From assembly GCF_000948975.2 (NCBI RefSeq), contig NZ_CP059735.1:3162001-3226000 (forward strand): a stretch of 64,000 nt of DNA, read 5' to 3'. Position 1 is the stretch's first letter, and each line of letters starts with the position of its first letter. This DNA is from Thalassomonas actiniarum (GTDB taxonomy: Bacteria > Pseudomonadota > Gammaproteobacteria > Enterobacterales > Alteromonadaceae). The notes under the pieces are model-generated. The model was not told where the DNA came from. It did no database searches and saw nothing but the letters and a program-made list of their open reading frames with translations. The position numbers and the translations under genes are program-made. This document shows positions 27,850 through 36,161 of this stretch, piece after piece.

Positions 27850-28550
27850 ATTATGAGGATCCCGAGCTGATTAACAGGCTCAGTGCCGAGTATGTATTGG
27901 GGACCTTACGCGGGCGTGCCCGGCAAAGGTTCCAGCGCCTGATGCTGTCTTCCCCCCGGGTGCGGCAGGCAACCTGGCAGTGGGAGCACCAGCTGAATCA
28001 GATGGGCAATAGCATCACTGCCGTGCCTCCCGACCCTAAGGTGTGGCAGAGCATTTCACAACGTATTGATCCGCTTCAAGCCGGGGCAAGCGAAGCGGTT
28101 AAAGCCGAGCCTGTTAAGCTATTTCCGGCGCTTGCACGTTTGTGGCAAGGGGTTGCAATGACTGCCGTGGCGGCAAGCCTGGTGTTGCTTGTCTTCCTGT
28201 TGCAGCCAAGTGTGCCGGTCGAAAGCGAACAAGTGGCCTTAGTGCAAAATGAGCAACAACAAGTGCTCTGGCTTATTGATGTCAAGGAAGCGCAACTCAA
28301 TATCAAGGCAAGCTCCGTGCTGACGGTTTATAGCGATAAAGATTATGAGCTGTGGATGGTATTAAAGGGGCAGGATAACCCCGTCTCATTAGGTTTATTG
28401 CCTAAAACCGGCAGCCGTATACTAGTGAAAAAACCACAATTTAGCGCCGATGATATTCGTTTACTGGCGGTAAGCCTGGAACCGCTTGGCGGCTCACCAA
28501 CGGGAGCGCCGAGCCAGGTATTGTATACCACCCCACTGATCTCCCTGTAA
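27846..28550 (+). CDS. RskA-type anti-sigma factor
   Basis: A 234-aa membrane protein. The N-terminal ~85 residues are the cytoplasmic anti-sigma domain (LINRLSAEYVLGTLRGRARQRF). One transmembrane helix lies at about 97-120 (GVAMTAVAASLVLLVFLLQP), and the periplasmic RskA domain (about 130-234) shows the family pattern YELWMVLKGQDNPVSLGLLP. The ATG at 27846 overlaps the sigma stop as ATGA and has GAGGTG upstream; an earlier in-frame start is ignored. It sequesters the preceding sigma factor and releases it on an envelope signal, by family knowledge. Confidence 0.92.
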   Translation: MNYEDPELINRLSAEYVLGTLRGRARQRFQRLMLSSPRVRQATWQWEHQLNQMGNSITAVPPDPKVWQSISQRIDPLQAGASEAVKAEPVKLFPALARLWQGVAMTAVAASLVLLVFLLQPSVPVESEQVALVQNEQQQVLWLIDVKEAQLNIKASSVLTVYSDKDYELWMVLKGQDNPVSLGLLPKTGSRILVKKPQFSADDIRLLAVSLEPLGGSPTGAPSQVLYTTPLISL

Positions 28551-28558
28551 AACTGCTT

Positions 28559-28606
28559 TGCTCCCGGCCTGAAACAGGGCCGGAGCTGCTTTTTCTGTCA
28601 ACCCTT
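28559..28606 (+). terminator. Rho-independent terminator after the sigma/anti-sigma pair
   Basis: A GC-rich hairpin (GCTCCCGGCCTG / CAGGGCCGGAGC, with a bulge) within flanking TGCTTT/GCTTTTT, ending in TTTTTCTG, just past the anti-sigma stop codon. Confidence 0.65.
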
Positions 28607-28635
28607 CATTATCTTTTAAAAATATCGTTTTTTGT

Positions 28636-28663
28636 GCATCCGCTTTTCTTTTTGCCGCGTAAC
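28636..28663 (+). promoter_or_regulatory. Candidate ECF promoter of the DUF4331 gene
   Basis: GCATCC and CGTAAC separated by 16 bp, about 35 bp before the start codon and after the upstream terminator. The layout (C-rich -35, CGT-type -10) resembles ECF promoters. No second copy was found in front of the sigma gene itself. Confidence 0.3.
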
Positions 28664-28697
28664 TCGTTATGACGCCATCAGCTAAAAGGAAACCGTC

Positions 28698-30338
28698 ATG
28701 AAAACTTTTTATTCAAGCTTGTCTCGGGGAATTGCCTTCGGGGCCTTTGCCGGCGCTGTTGTTGCCGGTGCTCTTATCAGCAACGGCTTTATTGTCGGGC
28801 AAGTGCAGGCTTCCAGTCACCGCGAAGCTCCTAATATCAGCCGTTTCCCGACCCTGGATTCAACGGACTTTTTTGCCTTTAACAGTTATGAAACCGGCCG
28901 GGAAGATTATGTGACCCTGATCGCAAACTATATCCCCCTGCAGGATGCCTACGGCGGCCCTAATTATTTCGCCATGGACAAAGATGCGGTTTATAACATA
29001 CATATTGATAACGACGGCGATGCCATTGAAGATATCACTTTTGCCTTTCGGTTTAACAATGCCTTACCTTCGGCGCCTTCATCAAACGGGCAGGGGCTGG
29101 CATTAACCATAGGTGATGAAGATAACCCGAAAACGGTGGCGGTGCCGTTAAAAAATATCGGTGCGATCAGTTTTGCCGATCAAAGTGCGGCAAATTTTAT
29201 CGAGTCCTATCAATTAAGCATACGTTACGGCGAAAAGGGCAAGTCTACTCCCTTGACTAATCCGGAAAATAGCCAGGATTTCTTTTATAAGCCGCTGGAT
29301 TATATCGGCTTTAAAACCTTTGGCGCCGCCGGGGGCTATCAGGCTTATGCCGAGCAATTTATTTACCCGCTGGATATTCCCGGCTGCGACGGTGCGGCGA
29401 AGGTCTTTGTCGGGCAAAGGAAAGATCCCTTTGTTGTGAATTTGGGAAAAATCTTTGACTTGGTGAATTTCGTGCCGGTGGAAGGGGACAGCGCGCCCGG
29501 TACCGGTGATGGCGGCGGCTTCCCCGGTGGCATCACCCAGTCTGCGGATAACGATGATTTAATCGATAAAAATGTTACCTCCCTTGCCATTGAAGTGCCC
29601 AAGTCTTGCCTTACCGGTGAGGGCAACGGCAGTATCGGCGCCTGGACCAGTGCCGGGATGCCTCAGGTACGTATTTTAAATCCCAGGGCGACCTTTGCCC
29701 GGCCCGATATCAGCGGCGGGGCAAAAACGCAGGTTTCCCGCCTGGGGGCGCCGTTGGTGAATGAGTTAGTGATCGGCTTAAAAGATAAAGATCGTTTCTC
29801 CAGCGCCAAGCCGAAAAACGATGGCCAGTTTGTCGATTATGTCACCCATCCCAGCCTGGCGGAATTGTTAAATATCTTGTTCAAAGATGCCGTAAACCAG
29901 ACTTTAGGCACGGACATCGCGACCCTGGCGCCGACAAACTTTCCCCGTAATGACTTAGTCACTGCGTTTTTAACCGGTTTTTTCGGGGTTAACCAGCTCG
30001 CTGAGATCACCCCGTCGGAAATGTTAAGGCTCAATACCCAAATCCCTTCGATAGCGGCAAGCGAACAATCCCCGCTGGGGGTTATCGACGGCGATCTGTC
30101 GGGTTTTCCAAATGGCCGCCGCCCGGGAGATGACGTGGTAGATATCGCTTTACGCGTGATCATGGGGCGTTTGTGTTATCCGATTGATGTTAACGGCACT
30201 GCAGTTGAGCTGGGCTTGTGTACCCCCTCTGATGCCAGTGTCGGTCTGGTGCCTTTTACCGATGGCGCTCCCGGTCATGCCGGTATGATGAAAACACGTT
30301 TTCCCTATTTAGCCGAGCCCGTCCCGGGCTCAAAGTAA
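28698..30338 (+). CDS. DUF4331 secreted protein
   Basis: A 546-aa exported protein with a long signal peptide (residues 1-40, cleavage after VQA) directly followed by the family hallmark SSHREAPNISRFPTLDSTDFFAF. The pattern continues with VTLIANYIPLQDAYGGPNYF and a terminal AFPY-like segment (TRFPYLAEP). The DUF4331 family is of unknown biochemical function; it is found in secreted proteins often linked to ECF sigma factors. AAAAGGAAA precedes the ATG. It is followed after 10 bp by a cadherin-like lipoprotein and then a TPR protein, so the three form an operon likely driven by the ECF sigma factor upstream. Confidence 0.9.
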   Translation: MKTFYSSLSRGIAFGAFAGAVVAGALISNGFIVGQVQASSHREAPNISRFPTLDSTDFFAFNSYETGREDYVTLIANYIPLQDAYGGPNYFAMDKDAVYNIHIDNDGDAIEDITFAFRFNNALPSAPSSNGQGLALTIGDEDNPKTVAVPLKNIGAISFADQSAANFIESYQLSIRYGEKGKSTPLTNPENSQDFFYKPLDYIGFKTFGAAGGYQAYAEQFIYPLDIPGCDGAAKVFVGQRKDPFVVNLGKIFDLVNFVPVEGDSAPGTGDGGGFPGGITQSADNDDLIDKNVTSLAIEVPKSCLTGEGNGSIGAWTSAGMPQVRILNPRATFARPDISGGAKTQVSRLGAPLVNELVIGLKDKDRFSSAKPKNDGQFVDYVTHPSLAELLNILFKDAVNQTLGTDIATLAPTNFPRNDLVTAFLTGFFGVNQLAEITPSEMLRLNTQIPSIAASEQSPLGVIDGDLSGFPNGRRPGDDVVDIALRVIMGRLCYPIDVNGTAVELGLCTPSDASVGLVPFTDGAPGHAGMMKTRFPYLAEPVPGSK

Positions 30339-30348
30339 GGAGCAGATC

Positions 30349-30876
30349 ATGATTTATCTTAAAAGTCTAATCAGCATTAAGTTATGCCGGGCGCTGGCAT
30401 TATTTCTTGTCCTGGGGCTGTTATCTGGGTGTAGTAAAAATCAAAAAGATGCCCCGGATGAGCCGGTAAACCTGGCTCCCGAGGTGATGGCGCAAGCCTT
30501 TAGTACGCAAACCGAGGAGGAGATCAGGGATAAGCTGGCGGCTCAAGATCCCGAGCATCAGACGTTACGTTTTACCCTGGTGCAACCCCCTGTTTTAGGG
30601 CAGGTGACCCTGGCAAAAGACGGCAGTTTTAGCTACAGCCCCAATGAGGAAACGACAGGCAATGACAGCTTTATTTTTAGTGTCAGTGACGGGGTAAACC
30701 CTGAGGTGACGGCCAAGGCAAGCATCACCATCACAGCGCTCATGGTTGATTTTTCCCGTTTTAGCCGCGATGCCTTTGCGCAGCAGGCAAACGATGTGCC
30801 TGTAAAGCTCAACGGCCGGATATTTACCGATGATATCGATTCGAGCGATTTTTATGCGGACCTGTTTGTTTTTTAG
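30349..30876 (+). CDS. Lipoprotein with one cadherin-like/VCBS repeat
   Basis: A 175-aa lipoprotein: signal helix then lipobox LLSGC (Cys near residue 27). The middle holds a single cadherin-like or VCBS-type beta-sandwich repeat (TLAKDGSFSYSPNEETTGNDSFIFSVSDG), usually involved in adhesion or matrix proteins. The C-terminal ~45 residues end in SSDFYADLFVF and have no known family. AAGGAG lies 8 bp before the ATG and only 10 bp after the DUF4331 stop, so the two are clearly co-transcribed and possibly interact at the cell surface. Confidence 0.82.
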   Translation: MIYLKSLISIKLCRALALFLVLGLLSGCSKNQKDAPDEPVNLAPEVMAQAFSTQTEEEIRDKLAAQDPEHQTLRFTLVQPPVLGQVTLAKDGSFSYSPNEETTGNDSFIFSVSDGVNPEVTAKASITITALMVDFSRFSRDAFAQQANDVPVKLNGRIFTDDIDSSDFYADLFVF

Positions 30877-30939
30877 TACTTGATATTTGGCTCTTAATTT
30901 CAACCGGCCAGGGATGGCCAAATGCACAGGGGAATTGAT

Positions 30940-32004
30940 ATGAAAAAGTTATGTCTTATCTTAAGCGGATATGTCTTGATAGGCATTATATGTTACAGCC
31001 GGTTAATCCAGGCCCACGGCTATATTCCTGCCGCCGGGGCCGCTACAAGCAGCTCCTGGGAAATGCTGCCGCTGGCAGAGCTGGCTGTGTTGCTTGAACG
31101 GGGACAGCTGCTTGGTCAGTCTGAGGTGATGGCTGTTAAGATCAAACGCCAGATACACAGCTATTACCATCAAGAGCCGGGTATAAAAAGTGCTTATTTA
31201 TATGCCAAGGTATTGCAGCGCGAGCATCAATTTTCTCAAGCACTCAATGTCTTGACTTCCTTACTGGAAAAGGCGCCCCGGCAGGCCAATGCCCGTTTGC
31301 TTCAGGCCAATATATTGATGGTACAGGGGTTTTACCGTAAGGCCAAACAAAGCTGTCTGGCCTTAACCGGGCATATTGCACTCACTGCTGTCGCCATCTG
31401 TGCCCTGGATGCTGACAGCCAAGCTCTGGGGCAAAAGGCAGGGCAACAAGCTCAGCTTAGGCAAAATTATCAAAGCTTGATAAATTTACTGGCAAAAGAC
31501 AAACAGCCGGAGCAAGCGATACTGCTGTGGGCAAATCAGGTGTTGGCGGAGATGGCGCTGAGGTTAAACCGGCCCCTGGCAGCGCAGCAACACCTGAAAG
31601 GGGTAGCCCTTTCCCGGGCACCGGTTAGTTTGATCGCCTTGTGGGCAGATATTGAGTTGGCGCTGGGCCATCATGACTTAGTGTTAACAAAGCTTCCTGC
31701 TTTTGCTATTCAGGCACAAACTCAGCGTCTGCCTGATGCCATATTGCTGCGCCTGGCGATTGCCGAGAAAAACAGCAAGGCACAAACAGCAAACAACTAT
31801 CAATGGCAAGTGCTGATGGCCGAGCGGGTGAAGTTAAGGGAAAGCCGCCGCGAAAACGATCATGGCGCGCAGCTTGCCCGCTATTACCTGGATGTTAAGC
31901 CCGATAATAAAAAGGCAAAACACTGGGCTGTTATCAATTATCAGCAGGCAAAAATGGCCAGTGATCGGGCATTATTGGACCGGGCGCTGTCTCAAGGAGG
32001 ATGA
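30940..32004 (+). CDS. Exported TPR-repeat protein
   Basis: A 354-aa protein with a signal peptide (MKKLCLILSGYVLIGIICY). TPR-like helical pairs follow from about residue 60 (AYLYAKVLQREHQFSQALNV, LLEKAPRQANARLLQANILM), with further degenerate repeats to the C-terminus. TPR proteins act as scaffolds, and no catalytic motif is seen. The ATG at 30940 has GGGGA upstream; an in-frame ATG six codons earlier is less likely. It is the last gene of the DUF4331 operon and converges on the histidine kinase gene with 48 bp between them. Confidence 0.82.
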   Translation: MKKLCLILSGYVLIGIICYSRLIQAHGYIPAAGAATSSSWEMLPLAELAVLLERGQLLGQSEVMAVKIKRQIHSYYHQEPGIKSAYLYAKVLQREHQFSQALNVLTSLLEKAPRQANARLLQANILMVQGFYRKAKQSCLALTGHIALTAVAICALDADSQALGQKAGQQAQLRQNYQSLINLLAKDKQPEQAILLWANQVLAEMALRLNRPLAAQQHLKGVALSRAPVSLIALWADIELALGHHDLVLTKLPAFAIQAQTQRLPDAILLRLAIAEKNSKAQTANNYQWQVLMAERVKLRESRRENDHGAQLARYYLDVKPDNKKAKHWAVINYQQAKMASDRALLDRALSQGG

Positions 32005-32052
32005 TAGGGCTACCGACCGGTCTTGCTTGAATTTATACTTTAGAAAACTGAG

Positions 32053-33870
32053 TTAATACCGGGCATTGAAGTCAATGGCAAAAGCTACCCCGATTTCTTT
32101 GGGTACCAGGGTAATGCGGGCCTCCTGCGCTAAAACCAGTTGTTTGACTAACGCCAGGCCGATACCGGTGCCCGGTGTCGTGCGGGTAAGTTCATTGCCG
32201 CAGCGGTAAAAGAGTTCGAAGATTTTATCTTGCTGGCCGGGGGAAATGCCGGGACCAAAATCGCGGATTTCCAGCTGGATTTTATCCGGTTTGCTGCGGG
32301 TAAAATTCAGCGCTATGCAGCGGCGTTGTTTATCGTCAATCTTGGCGGTATTAAAGAACTTTACCGTATTGTCCACCAGGTTGATCATCACCTGGGTAAA
32401 GGCATCACTGTCGACACTCAGGCGTGCATTGCCGGTTAACCCTTTATCCAGGGAGACAGTTAATTGAAAATGATGCTTTCTCAGCAGTGAGTCCAGCTTG
32501 GATTTGATCATATCCACCAGGGTATCGATTTTAATATATTCCAGCTCTACCCGGGCCGGTTGGCGACTGATATGGGATAATTGCAAGATATTGTTGATCA
32601 ACCGGGCGAGGCGCTCACTTTCGTCAAAAATAAAATGATGATAGACACTTTGTCTGTCTTTGTCGGTCACCATCTCAGATTTGAGCATCTCCGAGTACAT
32701 CAAAATCGAGGTTAACGGCGTTTTCAGTTCATGGCTGACGGAAGAGACAAAATTCATGCGTTGCTCTGCCAGGGCTATTTGCTTTAAGCCTAAATGATAA
32801 AAGCCAAGGCAGCCTATGATAATGATCAAAAATAACAGGGCGATAAAAAAGCACACATAAACAGAGGCGGGCCCAAGCGGCAGGGTATCTGTGCTAAAGG
32901 TCAGCTCTATATCCTGGAATAATCCCGCTAAAGCTCCCTGGTAAAGCCTGGTATTTTTTAGTTCATCGATAATCGCCGAATCGCTTGCTGTTAAAGCCCG
33001 GATCCCTGACTGACCGGCTTCGTCGATTTGATAGGCAAAATATTGCTTGTTGGCGCGTTCCCCGCTCCTGGTGGTGACGGTCAGCAGTACGGTATTTTCA
33101 TAACGGGCCATTTTAAAGTAATCAAGCAGCAGGCGTTGTAAAAATTGACTTTTATTAACAACAAAACCCTGAATAAGCCTTTGCTGGCTTAACCAGATGT
33201 TACGGTAGAAAACCAGGTGTTCACCATCCAGGCTTGTTAACTGAAAAGCTTCCTGGTTTGTTATTATCTCTTGCCCGGATGAGAGCTGGTTTTCTTCCAC
33301 GTGATCTTCATCTTCAGGCCACAGCTGCCCGGTGCCCGGGGACTTTCTTGCCCGTAACAGGCCGCTTGTCTGTACCAGTTGTTTTATTCTGCCCTGGCTG
33401 GCCAGACGGTGCTCTATTTCATCCCATTGCAATTGGGTATTTTCTGCCGCGATTTCTCCACGGCTGGAATAAGGCAGCAATGGGGTTGTTAAAGTGCCGG
33501 TTGCATCGATTTGAAAATAACCGATAAAGCCGATATCTTTGGGGTAGTTTTCCGGGTTGGCCAGGGGAGATAAGGTCTTGCGCCAGGACAGGTCAACCGG
33601 GCTCTCCAGCCACTGATAGAAGTTGTAACTTTCCTGTGTCAGCTGCTCCTGTGCCTTGATTCTTTGTTTGAGTATTTTGTTGACTTGTGCCTGGGCGTTG
33701 GAAGATTTCCAGCGATACTGAAAATACATTTCACTTTCAAATTGTTGATAGCCGTATGAAATAATAATGGCTAAAGGGATCACCAGCCCCAGGAAAAACA
33801 GTGCTACCACCAGGCGTAAATGGTTGATGTTTTGTTGAAAGATGGCGATATGTTTTTTGGCAAATATCAA
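32053..33870 (-). CDS. Membrane sensor histidine kinase
   Basis: A 605-aa two-component sensor. A first transmembrane helix lies at about 18-40, then a ~290-residue periplasmic sensor of unknown family, a second helix at about 338-362, and the catalytic part. HisKA carries His380 in SHELKTPLTS. The ATPase has NLVDNTVKF (N box), DFGPGISPG (G1) and GTGIGLALV (G2). The start codon is TTG at 33870, with GGAG upstream; no ATG is available near. It lies 21 bp after its partner regulator on the same strand. The large periplasmic domain suggests that an envelope ligand is sensed. Confidence 0.92.
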   Translation of the reverse strand: MIFAKKHIAIFQQNINHLRLVVALFFLGLVIPLAIIISYGYQQFESEMYFQYRWKSSNAQAQVNKILKQRIKAQEQLTQESYNFYQWLESPVDLSWRKTLSPLANPENYPKDIGFIGYFQIDATGTLTTPLLPYSSRGEIAAENTQLQWDEIEHRLASQGRIKQLVQTSGLLRARKSPGTGQLWPEDEDHVEENQLSSGQEIITNQEAFQLTSLDGEHLVFYRNIWLSQQRLIQGFVVNKSQFLQRLLLDYFKMARYENTVLLTVTTRSGERANKQYFAYQIDEAGQSGIRALTASDSAIIDELKNTRLYQGALAGLFQDIELTFSTDTLPLGPASVYVCFFIALLFLIIIIGCLGFYHLGLKQIALAEQRMNFVSSVSHELKTPLTSILMYSEMLKSEMVTDKDRQSVYHHFIFDESERLARLINNILQLSHISRQPARVELEYIKIDTLVDMIKSKLDSLLRKHHFQLTVSLDKGLTGNARLSVDSDAFTQVMINLVDNTVKFFNTAKIDDKQRRCIALNFTRSKPDKIQLEIRDFGPGISPGQQDKIFELFYRCGNELTRTTPGTGIGLALVKQLVLAQEARITLVPKEIGVAFAIDFNARY

Positions 33871-33891
33871 GACCTGTCTCCACCGGGCAGC

Positions 33892-34584
33892 CTAAAGCAC
33901 GAGTTTGTAGCCTTCGCCGCGAAAGGTTACCAGGATTTTTGGCTGCCTGGCATTTAATTCGATTTTTTTACGCAGTTTGGCAATATGGATATCGACGGTA
34001 CGGGTATCCGGCTCGGCGGTTTTGCTGTAGCCCCATACCGCTGTTAATAATTCGCTACGCGGTACAGGGCGCTTACGACGATACAATAAACTGAGAATAT
34101 CCACTTCACGCCGGGTAAATACCTGCTGTTTTCCATAGACAGTGCCGGATAAATTGCAGACATCTATGAGAATGTGCTCCCCGAGTTCAAGCGTGTCGTC
34201 TTCTTCGTGCCAGCCGCTGCGCCGTAAAATGGTTTTAATTCTCAAGACCAGCTCCTGCACGGAAAAAGGCTTGGCAATATAGTCGTCGGCCCCTAAGGTT
34301 AAGCCGTTGATGATATCTTCTTCCGAGCTTTTTGCCGTGAGCATCACCACGGGCTGTTCCCTGGAGGCTTTCCTGATGGCATTGCAGATACTAAAACCAT
34401 CCAGGCCCGGCAGCATGACATCAAGAATAATGCAGTCAAACCCTCCCGTCAGTGCCTGTGCCAATCCGCTGTTGCCATCCTGCTCGGTTGCCACATCAAA
34501 GCCATGATAAACAAACAAGTCGGTTAAACCGTGCAGTATGCTGATTTCATCTTCGACTATCAATAACCGGGGTTTTTTATTCAA
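33892..34584 (-). CDS. OmpR-family response regulator, partner of the adjacent kinase
   Basis: A ~231-aa regulator. The receiver has VEDE near residue 10, the phospho-acceptor Asp in DCIILDVMLPG (near 53) and Lys in DDYIAKPFSV. The C-terminal winged helix has FTRREVDILSLLYRR and ends RGEGYKLVL. There is no ATG start. TTG at 34584 is five bases after a GGAG, whereas the upstream GTG at 34590 overlaps that GGAG, so TTG is preferred. The kinase follows after 21 bp. A CpxR-like direct repeat lies about 65 bp upstream and is likely the site of autoregulation. Confidence 0.92.
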   Translation of the reverse strand: MNKKPRLLIVEDEISILHGLTDLFVYHGFDVATEQDGNSGLAQALTGGFDCIILDVMLPGLDGFSICNAIRKASREQPVVMLTAKSSEEDIINGLTLGADDYIAKPFSVQELVLRIKTILRRSGWHEEDDTLELGEHILIDVCNLSGTVYGKQQVFTRREVDILSLLYRRKRPVPRSELLTAVWGYSKTAEPDTRTVDIHIAKLRKKIELNARQPKILVTFRGEGYKLVL

Positions 34585-34649
34585 GGGCACTCCACTTCGC
34601 TGACTCTTTTTGCTTGCGCCACTATAACAAAATTTTGTCTGCGGGCTTT

Positions 34650-34665
34650 GTAAAACTTATGTAAA
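34650..34665. promoter_or_regulatory. CpxR-like GTAAA direct repeat
   Basis: GTAAA at 34650 and again at 34661, period 11 bp, continuing into GTTTG. It lies between the divergent regulator and the concanavalin-like gene. The form matches the tandem half-sites of OmpR/CpxR-type regulators. Confidence 0.45.
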
Positions 34666-34763
34666 AGTTTGTCGTCTTTTTTTACTTAATTGGCCTGTTT
34701 TGTCCTGCTACCGGCTTTTAATATCTGCTTATCCATTTTTTAGTCTTTATTAGTGAGGAAAAT

Positions 34764-35870
34764 ATGAAATCTTTTTTAATGTTAGTTTTTGCCAATTTGC
34801 TGCTTTTCTCCGGCAAATTATTCGCCGGAGTGATCCCCCTGGATAACCAGCATTGGCAGTTTTCAAAGGACCAAGCCCGGTTTGTCGATTACCAGGGACG
34901 AGCCAGCATCAAAGTCCTGGACAGAGCCAAGGTAAAACTCATCGGAGAAAACTTCCATAACGGTGTGATTGAATTTGATATCCGCATACGTAATAAAAGG
35001 GGGTTTCCCGGGATACATTTTCGCGAATCCGGGAATGGCAATAGTGAAGTTTTTTATCTCAGGCCCAATGCTTCGGGTACAAGCTCGGCAAACCAATATA
35101 CCCCTTCATTTAACGACATTTTTGCCTGGCAGCTGTATACCGGTGCCCGTTATGGCGCAGCGGTAAGTTATCACTATGATAACTGGAACCGGGTCAAGCT
35201 GGTGGTTAGCGGGGAAAAAATGGATGTTTATATCAATAGTGAAAAGCCGGTGCTGCATATTGAAAAGCTGGCCCATGGCGATATTGCCGGAGGTATTTCC
35301 TTCCAGGGATCGCTGGACGATTATTACTTATCCAATATCCGTATCAGCCATCAAAAGCAGGTAAAAACAAGCGGCACTGCTGTCGCGCTTAAACCGCTAC
35401 CTGAAAACCTGGTGTCTGCTTTTTCCGTTGCTACCTTGCCGGTAGCAAGTGATGAAGTCGAAGCAAAAGCTATCTTGGAGCCTTCCCTGATAAACAGGCA
35501 AAACTGGATACAGGTACAAGTGAATGAGCTGGGCATGGCAAATCTGGCCAGGGTAGCAGGGCGGACGAAAACTAAAAATACCTTGCTCGTGAAACTAACG
35601 CTTGCTTCAGATCAGGCACGTTTGCTCAGGTTAAAGTATGGCTTTAGCGACAGGTTGACCCTTTTTGTTAATGGTAAAGCCCTGAGTCACAGCGATCGTA
35701 CTTTTAAAAGTCAGGACGACAGATTTTACGGTACGGTAGGCTTATTTGACAGTGTGTTCCTGCCGTTAAAGTCCGGGCAAAACGATATTGTTTTTGCGGT
35801 AACCGAAGGTTTTGGCGGATGGGGCTTGATGGCGGCACTGGAACAAGTCACGGGAGTGAATATTATTTAA
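34764..35870 (+). CDS. Secreted concanavalin-like (DUF1080/LamG-type) protein
   Basis: A 368-aa exported protein with signal peptide (MKSFLMLVFANLLLFSGKLFA). Residues about 30-195 form a concanavalin-type jelly roll like 3-keto-disaccharide hydrolase/DUF1080 and LamG domains (GVIEFDIRIRNKRGFPGIHF, YDNWNRVKLVVSGEKMDVYI, GGISFQGSLDDYYLSNIRI). The second half is a separate beta domain with LFVNGKALSHSD and a GWGLMAALE end. It may bind or cleave a sugar polymer. GAGGAAAA precedes the ATG. It is divergent from the two-component operon and shares its control region, so it is a likely target. Confidence 0.82.
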   Translation: MKSFLMLVFANLLLFSGKLFAGVIPLDNQHWQFSKDQARFVDYQGRASIKVLDRAKVKLIGENFHNGVIEFDIRIRNKRGFPGIHFRESGNGNSEVFYLRPNASGTSSANQYTPSFNDIFAWQLYTGARYGAAVSYHYDNWNRVKLVVSGEKMDVYINSEKPVLHIEKLAHGDIAGGISFQGSLDDYYLSNIRISHQKQVKTSGTAVALKPLPENLVSAFSVATLPVASDEVEAKAILEPSLINRQNWIQVQVNELGMANLARVAGRTKTKNTLLVKLTLASDQARLLRLKYGFSDRLTLFVNGKALSHSDRTFKSQDDRFYGTVGLFDSVFLPLKSGQNDIVFAVTEGFGGWGLMAALEQVTGVNII

Positions 35871-35900
35871 GCTGGTGTTGCACCGTAAAATAAAACCAGC

Positions 35901-35939
35901 GCTTTCACCTGTGATGGTTTGTCTCACTTTGGTGAAAGC
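35901..35939 (+). terminator. Hairpin downstream of the concanavalin-like gene
   Basis: A perfect 9-bp inverted repeat GCTTTCACC / GGTGAAAGC with a 21-nt loop, just after a smaller GCTGGT/ACCAGC repeat. There is no clear T run, so it is a possible terminator only. Confidence 0.4.
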
Positions 35940-36056
35940 CCTGGTGACAATCAGGGAGATAAACCCAGAGGCCATTTCAGGTTAGAGTGCCTTATTGACA
36001 TCTTGTAAACCTTGTTGATTACTTGTGCTAATAAAAAATCTCATCTACATTTCATC

Positions 36057-36100
36057 ATAATCCATTGGTGATCATTGCGTGTGATCAACTGACGGATTAT
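36057..36100. promoter_or_regulatory. Nested repeats upstream of the 36-42 kb operon
   Basis: ATAATCC (36057-36063) and GGATTAT (36094-36100) form an inverted repeat that encloses two GTGATCA copies (36068-36074, 36081-36087; 13-bp period). It lies about 60-105 bp before the first gene of the operon. This is a likely operator, regulator unknown. Confidence 0.45.
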
Positions 36101-36161
36101 TTACCTGACTTAAAAATTCGATCTTATTTTATGGTCGATAAACAGCTAATAAGGGAAGTAG

